9,121 nt of DNA from an uncultured SAR86 cluster bacterium. Its GTDB lineage: Bacteria; Pseudomonadota; Gammaproteobacteria; Magnimaribacterales; D2472. The DNA lies in contig CALJHI010000058.1 of assembly GCA_938075575.1 (NCBI GenBank), positions 1 through 9,121 on the forward strand, given 5' to 3'. Under the pieces are notes generated by a model, which searched no databases, had not been told where the DNA came from, and saw only the letters and a list, made by a program, of their open reading frames with translations. The position numbers and the translations under genes were made by a program. Positions 1 through 5,598 of the stretch are shown here, piece after piece; positions within the stretch are counted from its first letter, which is position 1, and each line of letters begins with the position of its first letter.

Positions 1-115
1 TAAACATATAAATGATGATGGTTGCTCGGTAATTGCTGGCCTAAAAATACATAAAATCAACCCAACAAGATACAATAACTTTATAAAATTTAGGGATCAG
101 GAATTAAGTGAATAA
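1..115 (+). CDS. C-terminal end of an unidentified protein (partial, 5' end outside window)
   Basis: The second reading frame is open from base 2 to a TAA at 113-115 and gives a 37-residue tail (ending FRDQELSE). The other two forward frames carry several stops in the same stretch, which makes this the likely end of a real gene. It overlaps the GTG start of ubiE by 8 bp, the same tight packing seen through the rest of the operon, so it is probably the preceding gene of that transcript. The tail is basic and polar with no membrane segment. I do not recognise the family: it lacks the motifs expected of a DUF971 protein, which often sits in front of ubiE in gammaproteobacteria. Function cannot be assigned from this fragment. 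Confidence 0.6.
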   Translation, partial: KHINDDGCSVIAGLKIHKINPTRYNNFIKFRDQELSE

Positions 116-848
116 TAAAACACATTTTGGTTTTAAAGAAGTAGATGTAGAAGATAAGCAACAACATGTCAAAGGTGTTTTTTCTTCTGTAGCTGAGAGC
201 TACGATATTATGAACGATGCGATGACGGCAGGGATGCATAGGATATGGAAGAAGATACTTGTTGAACTTGCAGATATCTCAGAGAATAGCACTGTGTTAG
301 ATATTGCTAGTGGGACTGGTGATATAGCAAAACTTATTTCTAAAGAATATCTATCGTCTAGTGTGTTTATGACTGATATAAATATGGAGATGTTAAACGA
401 AGGTAGAAACAGGTCTATAAATGAGAGTTTTAACAAGAATACTCATTTCTGCCAACTCAATGGAGAAAAGCTACCTTTTGCAGATGAAACCTTTGATGTG
501 ATTACTATTGGGTTTGGTTTGAGAAATTTTACAGATAAGAGCGCAGGGCTTAATGAAATGTTCAGATGTCTTAAAGGTGATGGTAGGCTCTTAATCCTAG
601 AGTTTTCTAAACCAAAAAATAAAGCATTTTCTAAGATCTACGACTGGTATTCTTTTAATATTCTGCCAAGGTTAGGCTCTATGATTGCAAATGATGGAGA
701 TTCTTATAAATACCTTGCAGAATCAATAAGAATGCATCCTGATCAAGAATCTCTTAAAGAGATGGTTCTTAAATCTGGTTTTAATGATTGTAAATTTTAT
801 AACTTACTAAATGGGATTGTTGCAATACATGTCGCTGATAGAAGATAG
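108..848 (+). CDS. ubiE: Ubiquinone/menaquinone biosynthesis C-methyltransferase UbiE
   Basis: UbiE is a SAM-dependent methyltransferase that C-methylates the benzoquinol ring in ubiquinone synthesis (and demethylmenaquinol where menaquinone is made), working at the inner face of the cytoplasmic membrane. The 246-residue product is close to the 251 of E. coli UbiE. Visible signatures are THFGF near the N-terminus (residues 5-9), the family block YDIMNDAMTAGMHRIWK (32-48), SAM motif I VLDIASGTGD (63-72), LPFADETFD (122-130) with FGLRN following, LLILEFSKP (161-169) and ANDGDSYKYLAESIRMHPDQ (194-213). The GTG start is chosen because it places THFGF at the usual distance from the N-terminus; AGGA at 99-102 lies 5 nt upstream. 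It overlaps the upstream reading frame by 8 bp and ubiJ by 20 bp, so translational coupling is likely. Whether this organism also makes menaquinone cannot be told from here. Confidence 0.97.
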   Translation: MNNKTHFGFKEVDVEDKQQHVKGVFSSVAESYDIMNDAMTAGMHRIWKKILVELADISENSTVLDIASGTGDIAKLISKEYLSSSVFMTDINMEMLNEGRNRSINESFNKNTHFCQLNGEKLPFADETFDVITIGFGLRNFTDKSAGLNEMFRCLKGDGRLLILEFSKPKNKAFSKIYDWYSFNILPRLGSMIANDGDSYKYLAESIRMHPDQESLKEMVLKSGFNDCKFYNLLNGIVAIHVADRR

Positions 849-1335
849 TCTTAATAATTTTGTTTCCTCACTTGCTTCAAATCTTGAGGAGTCTGCTCCA
901 AATACTAGAAACTCTTTTTATGAAATCTATCCTATTGACCTAAAGATTTGCATTGAAGGTCACCAAGCAATTTATGTACATCTAAGTATAGAAAAAAAAG
1001 AAGTTAGTCTTAATAAATTAGCTGATACTCAGTTCACAATTAGGGCTAACATAAAAGATGTTGCCAATTATGTTTTAAATAGAAAAATTAATAGGCGCAT
1101 GATTGAAGGGGATGAAGAGATTGCTTTGGTGTTCTTAAACCTGTTAAAAAAATCTAATGTTGATTTAATTTATCTAATAGATAAATATTTCGGAAATAAT
1201 GCTGCTTTTTTATCATCCAAGCTTTATAAAAACCTGAGATCTGGTTCGCGTGTATCAAGAAAAAGTCCTGATATTCTTCATAAGAAACTGCGCGAATTAA
1301 GTATAAGGGTTGATAGGTTAGAGGCTTTAAGCTAA
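829..1335 (+). CDS. ubiJ: Ubiquinone biosynthesis accessory factor UbiJ (SCP2-like domain)
   Basis: UbiJ is a non-catalytic SCP2-domain protein that, with UbiK, supports the soluble aerobic ubiquinone-synthesis complex, probably by binding the polyprenyl intermediates. The assignment rests on position (between ubiE and ubiB, as in E. coli yigP), an N-terminal SCP2-like stretch (about residues 30-110) and the characteristic C-terminal helix ending in DRLEAL, resembling the E. coli tail. The call starts at the ATG at 829, giving 168 residues. An in-frame ATG at 811 would add six residues and a longer overlap with ubiE; it aligns slightly better in length with E. coli, but neither start has a convincing Shine-Dalgarno sequence, so the start is uncertain. 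At 168-174 residues it is shorter than E. coli UbiJ (201). It overlaps the end of ubiE by 20 bp and lies 2 bp before ubiB, suggesting coupled translation. Sequence similarity outside the C-terminus is low. Confidence 0.85.
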   Translation: MSLIEDSLNNFVSSLASNLEESAPNTRNSFYEIYPIDLKICIEGHQAIYVHLSIEKKEVSLNKLADTQFTIRANIKDVANYVLNRKINRRMIEGDEEIALVFLNLLKKSNVDLIYLIDKYFGNNAAFLSSKLYKNLRSGSRVSRKSPDILHKKLRELSIRVDRLEALS

Positions 1336-1337
1336 AT

Positions 1338-2822
1338 ATGATTAATATGTTTATCCTTATTTATGAGCTTTTTAAAATGGCATTTCTTGGCCTTAAAAGT
1401 AATATTTTCTTTTCGCCTAATGGCAAAAAAGCAGCTTTATATCTCCAATCACTAGGGCCAATATTTATTAAGTTTGGCCAACTTCTCTCAACAAGGACAG
1501 ATATCTTAGATGCTGAGACAGCGAAAGATTTGCAACAACTAACAGACAGCTGTAAACCTTTTAATGTAAGCAAGTTAAAAAATCTAATTGAAATAGAGCT
1601 TGGGGATTCTGTAGAAAATATTTTTGTTGAGTTTGATGATGAGCCTCTTGCAGCGGCCTCACTTGCTCAGGTTCATGCCGCAACACTAAAAGATGGGAAA
1701 CAGGTTGTTATAAAAGTTTTAAGGCCAAATATAAAAAAATATGTAAATAGGAATCTTAGAGTGCTGAGGTCGGTGGCAAAGTTTGTAGATCTTTTTTATA
1801 GAGAATCTGATAGGTTAAAACCTCTTGAGGTTGTTAGAGATTATGAAGCAACTATTTTAAGAGAGCTGGATCTTCGCCTTGAAGCATCAAATACAAATTT
1901 AACAAGAAAGAATTTTCTTAATTCAAATGAATTATATATTCCTGAGGTTTACTGGGAGCTAACAACATCGAATGTAATGGTGTCGGAAAGGATTGATGGG
2001 ATTCCATGCACTGATATAAAGCAAATTGAAAGTCTTAATATAAATAAAAGGAAGCTAGCAGAGAACGGAGTAATGATTTTTCTTAATCAGGTATTTAGAG
2101 ATAATTTCTTTCATGCTGATATGCATCCTGGAAATATTTTTGTTTCAAAAGAAAATCTAGAAAATCCTGGATATATAGCAATAGATTGTGCAATAACTGG
2201 TTCGCTTTCGAATGAGGAGCGATACGCTCTTGCAAGGATGCTTCAGGCAGTCCTAAAACAAAACTATAAATCACTATCTCAACTATTTATCTCTTCCGGT
2301 TGGGTTGATTCTTCATCTAACCAGATTGATTTAGAGAATACATTGAGGGCCTGCTGCGAGCCTATATTTGAAAAGCCCTTGTCAGAAATAGAATTTGGCA
2401 AATTACTTTTATATCTTTTCCAAAGCACAAGGCCATTTGGTCTTTCAATGCAGCCATCCCTTGTTCTTTTGCAAAAAACATTGATACATATTGAAGGTAT
2501 GGGTAGGCAGATTTATCCTGATCTTGATTTTTGGGGAATAGCAGAGCCATTCTTGGATAATTGGTTATTAGAACAATTTAACCCTGCAAAAATTAAAGAT
2601 TTTATTATTGAAAATAAAGAAGATTTACTTATCAAGGCTTCTGAAATGCCTTCCATGGCATTTGATGCGCTAGATGAGCTTAGCAGCTTCGCAAAATATA
2701 GAAATGAAAGCGATAAAAAGCTGAAATTAATGGAGCTTCAGCTGCAAAAAGAAAAATTAATCATAAGATCAATAGGAGTTGTTATAATGCTAGGAGCTAT
2801 TTTGATAATTCTTTCGAAATAA
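1338..2822 (+). CDS. ubiB: UbiB, ABC1/ADCK-family atypical kinase/ATPase for ubiquinone biosynthesis
   Basis: UbiB is a membrane-anchored member of the ADCK/ABC1 protein-kinase-like family needed for aerobic ubiquinone synthesis, probably as an ATPase acting on lipid intermediates rather than a protein kinase. Family signatures in order: KFGQ (residues 45-48, the KxGQ motif), the Ala-rich loop PLAAASLAQVH (103-113), the putative nucleotide-binding Lys126 in VVIKV, ExD at 176-178, HADMHPGN (259-266) and the metal-binding Asp283. The residue two after Asp283 is Ala (DCA) where E. coli has Gly (DCG). EPIFEKPL (341-348) and LVLLQKTL (375-382) also match E. coli closely. The product has 494 residues against 546 in E. 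coli: the N-terminus lacks about 20 residues and the C-terminus carries one predicted membrane helix (about 475-493) instead of two. Start ATG lies 2 bp after the ubiJ stop; an in-frame ATG at 1347 is possible. Confidence 0.97.
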   Translation: MINMFILIYELFKMAFLGLKSNIFFSPNGKKAALYLQSLGPIFIKFGQLLSTRTDILDAETAKDLQQLTDSCKPFNVSKLKNLIEIELGDSVENIFVEFDDEPLAAASLAQVHAATLKDGKQVVIKVLRPNIKKYVNRNLRVLRSVAKFVDLFYRESDRLKPLEVVRDYEATILRELDLRLEASNTNLTRKNFLNSNELYIPEVYWELTTSNVMVSERIDGIPCTDIKQIESLNINKRKLAENGVMIFLNQVFRDNFFHADMHPGNIFVSKENLENPGYIAIDCAITGSLSNEERYALARMLQAVLKQNYKSLSQLFISSGWVDSSSNQIDLENTLRACCEPIFEKPLSEIEFGKLLLYLFQSTRPFGLSMQPSLVLLQKTLIHIEGMGRQIYPDLDFWGIAEPFLDNWLLEQFNPAKIKDFIIENKEDLLIKASEMPSMAFDALDELSSFAKYRNESDKKLKLMELQLQKEKLIIRSIGVVIMLGAILIILSK

Positions 2823-2836
2823 TTTAGGAGAAGCTA

Positions 2837-2989
2837 ATGGGTTTTGGATGGCAAGAACTAATTATTATACTTCTTATAGTAGGCTTAATATTTGGCACAC
2901 GTAAGTTAAAAAATATTGGATCTGATCTTGGTGGTGCTGTAAAAGGTTTTAAAGAAGGCATAAAAGAAGATTCAGATAAAGAAGAATAA
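2837..2989 (+). CDS. tatA: Sec-independent protein translocase subunit TatA (very short, 50 aa)
   Basis: TatA oligomerises in the cytoplasmic membrane to form the passage or membrane-weakening patch through which the twin-arginine system exports folded proteins. The frame ATG 2837 to TAA 2987-2989 encodes 50 residues: a short periplasmic N-terminus with the conserved polar Gln6, one membrane helix (about 7-20), the hinge FGTRKL (19-24), then an amphipathic helix containing IGSDLGGAVKGFKEG (27-41), and an acidic tail. These match E. coli TatA strongly (FGTKKL, IGSDLG, KGFK). It is much shorter than E. coli TatA (89 residues) because almost all of the charged, poorly conserved C-terminal tail is missing. 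A good ribosome site, AGGAG at 2826-2830, lies 6 nt before the ATG. The gene begins 14 bp after ubiB and ends 3 bp before tatB. Confidence 0.95.
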   Translation: MGFGWQELIIILLIVGLIFGTRKLKNIGSDLGGAVKGFKEGIKEDSDKEE

Positions 2990-2992
2990 ACA

Positions 2993-3241
2993 TTGTTTCA
3001 GATAGGCTTTTTAGAGATTGTCCTTTTATTGGTCGTTGGCCTATTTGTTATTGGCCCGTCGAGACTTCCTGAAGTTGTAAAGGCCTTAATTAAGATATAT
3101 AAAAAAATTCAAAAACAGCTAAGCAATTTCCAAAATGACTTAGAAAGTGAAATTGGTGCCGAAGAAATAAAAAAAGATGTCTTTAATGAAATGAGAATGG
3201 AAGAGTTAGACCTATCAGGGCGCGAAAAGAAAGATGACTAA
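2993..3241 (+). CDS. tatB: Sec-independent protein translocase subunit TatB
   Basis: TatB pairs with TatC to form the receptor that recognises twin-arginine signal peptides. The 82-residue product starts MFQIGFLEI, the usual TatB opening (E. coli MFDIGF), followed by one membrane helix (about 5-20), the GP hinge (residues 21-22, in GPSRLPEVVK) and a charged amphipathic, probably helical cytoplasmic region. TatB rather than a second TatA is indicated by the GPxRLP hinge and by its place directly before tatC. The start codon is TTG: no ATG or GTG is available at the conserved N-terminus, and the end of tatA supplies only a GAAGAA stretch as a possible ribosome site, so coupling to tatA translation is likely. 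It is about half the length of E. coli TatB (171). It overlaps tatC by 8 bp. Confidence 0.94.
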   Translation: MFQIGFLEIVLLLVVGLFVIGPSRLPEVVKALIKIYKKIQKQLSNFQNDLESEIGAEEIKKDVFNEMRMEELDLSGREKKDD

Positions 3242-3935
3242 TGAAAAAGTTACATCTCATTTACTAGAGCTAAGAACAAGACTTATTAGAGTATTGGTAT
3301 TCATAGGTATAACTATTTTAATTGGTATTCCTTTTGCTTCGGAAATATATAATTTTATAGCAACACCATTAATCTTAGCTCTTCCTGATGGAAGCTCAAT
3401 GATTGCTACCCAGGTTTCTTCGCCGTTCATGGCTCCATTCAAATTATTATTATTTGCAGCAACGCTTGTTGCAATGCCTTATTTTTTTTATGAGCTGTGG
3501 GGATTCATTTCTCCTGGGCTATTTGAAAATGAGAAAAAATTTGCTGTCCCTTTGATGGTTTCAACAATTGCCTTATTTTCTGTAGGGTCTGGGTTTGCCT
3601 ACTTTATTGTATGTCCAATAATATTTAGCTTTTTTATCGGAATTGCTCCAGACTCTGTAGTCGTAATGACCGACATATCACAATACTTAGACTTTGTAAT
3701 TAAGTTGATATTTGCTTTTGGTATAGCCTTTGAGATGCCTATAGCAACATACCTTATAGTTAGCTCAGGAGTTGTAAAAAAATCAACTCTTGCTGTTTCA
3801 AGGCCTTATTTAATTTTACTGTTCTTTATTTTTGGCATGCTCCTAACTCCGCCAGATGTATTTTCACAATTGTTTCTAGCGATACCAATGTGGATCCTAT
3901 TTGAGTTAGGATTAGTTATTAGCAAGGATAAGTAA
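3234..3935 (+). CDS. tatC: Sec-independent protein translocase subunit TatC
   Basis: TatC is the six-helix membrane core of the Tat receptor that binds the twin-arginine signal peptide. The 233-residue product (E. coli 258) has the N-terminal HLLELRTRL (residues 9-17) with Glu12 and Arg14 of the signal-peptide site, six hydrophobic segments (roughly 19-37, 67-88, 105-130, 150-175, 188-204 and 212-229), the cytoplasmic loop motif FENEKK with Glu100 (equivalent to E. coli Glu103), FEMPIA with Glu167 (E. coli Glu170), and TPPDVFSQ (205-212) with Asp208. All key residues I can place are present. The E. coli charged C-terminal tail is missing; the protein ends two residues after the last helix in KDK. 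The start ATG overlaps tatB by 8 bp. No tatD follows; the next gene is on the opposite strand 7 bp away. Confidence 0.97.
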   Translation: MTNEKVTSHLLELRTRLIRVLVFIGITILIGIPFASEIYNFIATPLILALPDGSSMIATQVSSPFMAPFKLLLFAATLVAMPYFFYELWGFISPGLFENEKKFAVPLMVSTIALFSVGSGFAYFIVCPIIFSFFIGIAPDSVVVMTDISQYLDFVIKLIFAFGIAFEMPIATYLIVSSGVVKKSTLAVSRPYLILLFFIFGMLLTPPDVFSQLFLAIPMWILFELGLVISKDK

Positions 3936-3942
3936 CCTTCAA

Positions 3943-4530
3943 CTATAAGCCCAGCCTGTTAGTCCAATCAGTATCTGAAGGTCTCTTGTTTGACAGAATT
4001 CCATCAATAAGTTGGTTAGGAGTATCAGCAATTATTAGATCATCAAAATTTGCTTTGGTGATAAATCCTTCATCAACTGCTTTTTTCATCCAAGCAATTA
4101 GATGATCGTAATAGCCAGCCGTATTTAATATTCCAACTGGTTTATTAATTATTCCAAGTTGATTGCTTGCCATAACTTCTGCCAATTCATCCAAAGAGCC
4201 AACTCCTCCTGGAAGAACTATAAAGGCATCTGATCTATCCATAAAAACATCTTTTCTATCAAGAAGGGTTTCTGCAACTACCACCTCATTAATTCTAGGA
4301 TTAACTAACTCTAGCTCATATAGTGATCTTAGTGAGATTCCCAGAGCCTCAACACCATTATCAAGAGCAGTGTCTGATATAACTTTCATAAGTCCAACAT
4401 TTCCGCCTCCAAAAACGACATTTACTCCCTTTTCAGCAATAAGCCTTGATGTGGTTTTGGCATCTTCTGCATATTGGGGATTATTACCCTCATGTGCCCC
4501 ACAGAATATTGATATGTTCTTAATTTCCAT
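3943..4530 (-). CDS. LOG-family protein (nucleoside 5'-monophosphate phosphoribohydrolase, 'lysine decarboxylase-like')
   Basis: LOG-family enzymes hydrolyse the N-glycosidic bond of nucleoside 5'-monophosphates, releasing the base and ribose 5-phosphate; plant members activate cytokinins, while bacterial members may act on AMP or other purine nucleotides. Signatures: FCGAHEGNNPQY near the N-terminus (residues 9-20), VFGGGNVGLM (39-48), RK at 92-93, and PGGVGSLDELAE (107-118), the PGGxGTxxE motif with Ser in place of Thr at 112 and the catalytic-motif Glu115 kept. Many such proteins are mislabelled lysine decarboxylases. I start at the ATG at 4530 (195 residues), because GGAGA at 4536-4540 sits 5 nt before it; an in-frame TTG at 4542 overlaps that ribosome site. 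It is the last gene of the tkt-pgk-fba run, 36 bp after the aldolase. A ribose 5-phosphate product would fit the transketolase context, but that is inference. Substrate is unknown. Confidence 0.93.
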   Translation of the reverse strand: MEIKNISIFCGAHEGNNPQYAEDAKTTSRLIAEKGVNVVFGGGNVGLMKVISDTALDNGVEALGISLRSLYELELVNPRINEVVVAETLLDRKDVFMDRSDAFIVLPGGVGSLDELAEVMASNQLGIINKPVGILNTAGYYDHLIAWMKKAVDEGFITKANFDDLIIADTPNQLIDGILSNKRPSDTDWTNRLGL

Positions 4531-4535
4531 TAATT

Positions 4536-4540
4536 TCTCC
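4536..4540 (-). promoter_or_regulatory. Ribosome binding site deciding the LOG-family start
   Basis: On the minus strand GGAGA ends 5 nt before the ATG at 4530. It supports that ATG over the in-frame TTG at 4542, whose own codon runs into the site. Confidence 0.75.
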
Positions 4541-4566
4541 AAAATTACTGCTAAATTCTTTTATTT

Positions 4567-5580
4567 TCATTCTTCTAGATCTTCGCTCCATTTCCCTTGT
4601 GCTGCTAAGTTATTCATTTTTGCTCTATGAGATAATACATCCTGTGCGATAAAAGTATTTTCTGGCTCTCCCGACCATGCTTTTAAAGCTCCTGCCTGTA
4701 AAGCTCTTCCATATGAAAAGCTGAGCTTCCATTTAAAGCCACCTATTTTATTCATTAGATCGAGATGTTTGGTGGCTTGAAGTTCAGTTTGGCCTCCTGA
4801 GAGAAAAGTAATACCTGGAACCTCTGGGGGCACATTATCTTTTAAACACTCAATTGTGAGTTTTGCAACTTCATCAGGGCTGGCCTGATTTGCTGCTGAA
4901 GAACCAGCAGTAACCATACTGGGTTTAAGCAAAATTCCAGCAAGATTTACGTTGTGGCTTTTTAGAGAGTTAAATAAACTTGATAGGGCTTTTGATGAGG
5001 CCTCAAAACATTCTTCAATTGAATGACTGCCATCCATTAAAACTTCTGGTTCAACAATTGGAACTAATCCATGGTTTTGAGCTTTCTTTGCGTATTCTGC
5101 TAGGGCCTCAGCATTTCCGTTTATACATTCATCAGTTGGCATATCAGAACCAATTTTTATTACGGCTCGCCACTTTGTAAATCTAGCTCCAAGACCAACA
5201 TACTCTCTTAATCTCTCATCAAGTCCATCAAGGCCTTGAGTAATAACTTCATTAGATCCATCGCTAGCAGGCACTAGTCCTTTGTCAACTTTAATCCCGG
5301 GAAGAGCTCCAACATTGTTCATAATTTCAACAAGGGACGTTCCATCCTTTGCATTCTGTCTGATGGTTTCATCAAATAAAATCACCCCGCCAATATTTCC
5401 TTTTAATCCTGAAGATCTAAAAAGAAGTTCGCGATAGTCTCTTCTGTTGTTTTCTGTAGACTCTACTCCAATAGTGTCAAATCTCTTGCCGCAAGTTGGA
5501 TTGCTTTCATCGGCAGCCAAAATACCCTTACCATCAGCAACTATGTACGAGGCTATCTCTTCAATTGTATTTAGTTCCAT
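4567..5580 (-). CDS. fba: Fructose-bisphosphate aldolase, class I (Schiff-base type)
   Basis: This cytosolic enzyme reversibly splits fructose 1,6-bisphosphate into dihydroxyacetone phosphate and glyceraldehyde 3-phosphate. The 337-residue product belongs to the glycolytic class I family typical of animals and plants, not the metal-dependent class II common in bacteria. It shows GKGILAADES (residues 17-26, Asp24), ILFDETI (67-73), Lys100, FTKWRAVIKI (134-143, Lys136), PIVEPEVLMDG (174-184, Glu177), the Schiff-base Lys219 in ILLKPS, LSGGQ (260-264) and FSYGRALQ (288-295), matching the rabbit aldolase catalytic set (Asp33, Lys107, Lys146, Glu187, Lys229). It lacks the C-terminal Tyr tail of vertebrate enzymes, ending WSEDLEE. 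A strong AAGGAGA ribosome site at 5589-5595 stands 8 nt before the ATG. It lies 18 bp after pgk, so it is almost surely co-transcribed. Distinct from the E. coli FbaB (DhnA-type) class I enzyme. Confidence 0.97.
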   Translation of the reverse strand: MELNTIEEIASYIVADGKGILAADESNPTCGKRFDTIGVESTENNRRDYRELLFRSSGLKGNIGGVILFDETIRQNAKDGTSLVEIMNNVGALPGIKVDKGLVPASDGSNEVITQGLDGLDERLREYVGLGARFTKWRAVIKIGSDMPTDECINGNAEALAEYAKKAQNHGLVPIVEPEVLMDGSHSIEECFEASSKALSSLFNSLKSHNVNLAGILLKPSMVTAGSSAANQASPDEVAKLTIECLKDNVPPEVPGITFLSGGQTELQATKHLDLMNKIGGFKWKLSFSYGRALQAGALKAWSGEPENTFIAQDVLSHRAKMNNLAAQGKWSEDLEE

Positions 5581-5598
5581 TTATATTTTCTCCTTTCT

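Noticed and set aside
811..828. Upstream ATG for ubiJ
   Set aside because: Not excluded, but it deepens the overlap with conserved ubiE codons and has no ribosome site; the ATG at 829 is preferred with low certainty.
1200..1335. EsrE-like small RNA in the 3' part of ubiJ, as described in E. coli
   Set aside because: No independent promoter or terminator is visible, and the sequence is too diverged to claim homology.
3918..3939. Rho-independent terminator between tatC and the LOG gene
   Set aside because: Only a 4-bp AAGG/CCTT pairing is visible with no T run on either strand.
4531..4542. TTG start adding four residues to the LOG-family protein
   Set aside because: The TTG codon abuts GGAGA, which fits as the ribosome site of the ATG at 4530.
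4163..4630. 155-codon open frame on the + strand
   Set aside because: It is antisense to the LOG gene and the end of the aldolase gene, both with clear family motifs; its translation is Ser/Pro/Leu-rich with no recognisable domain.
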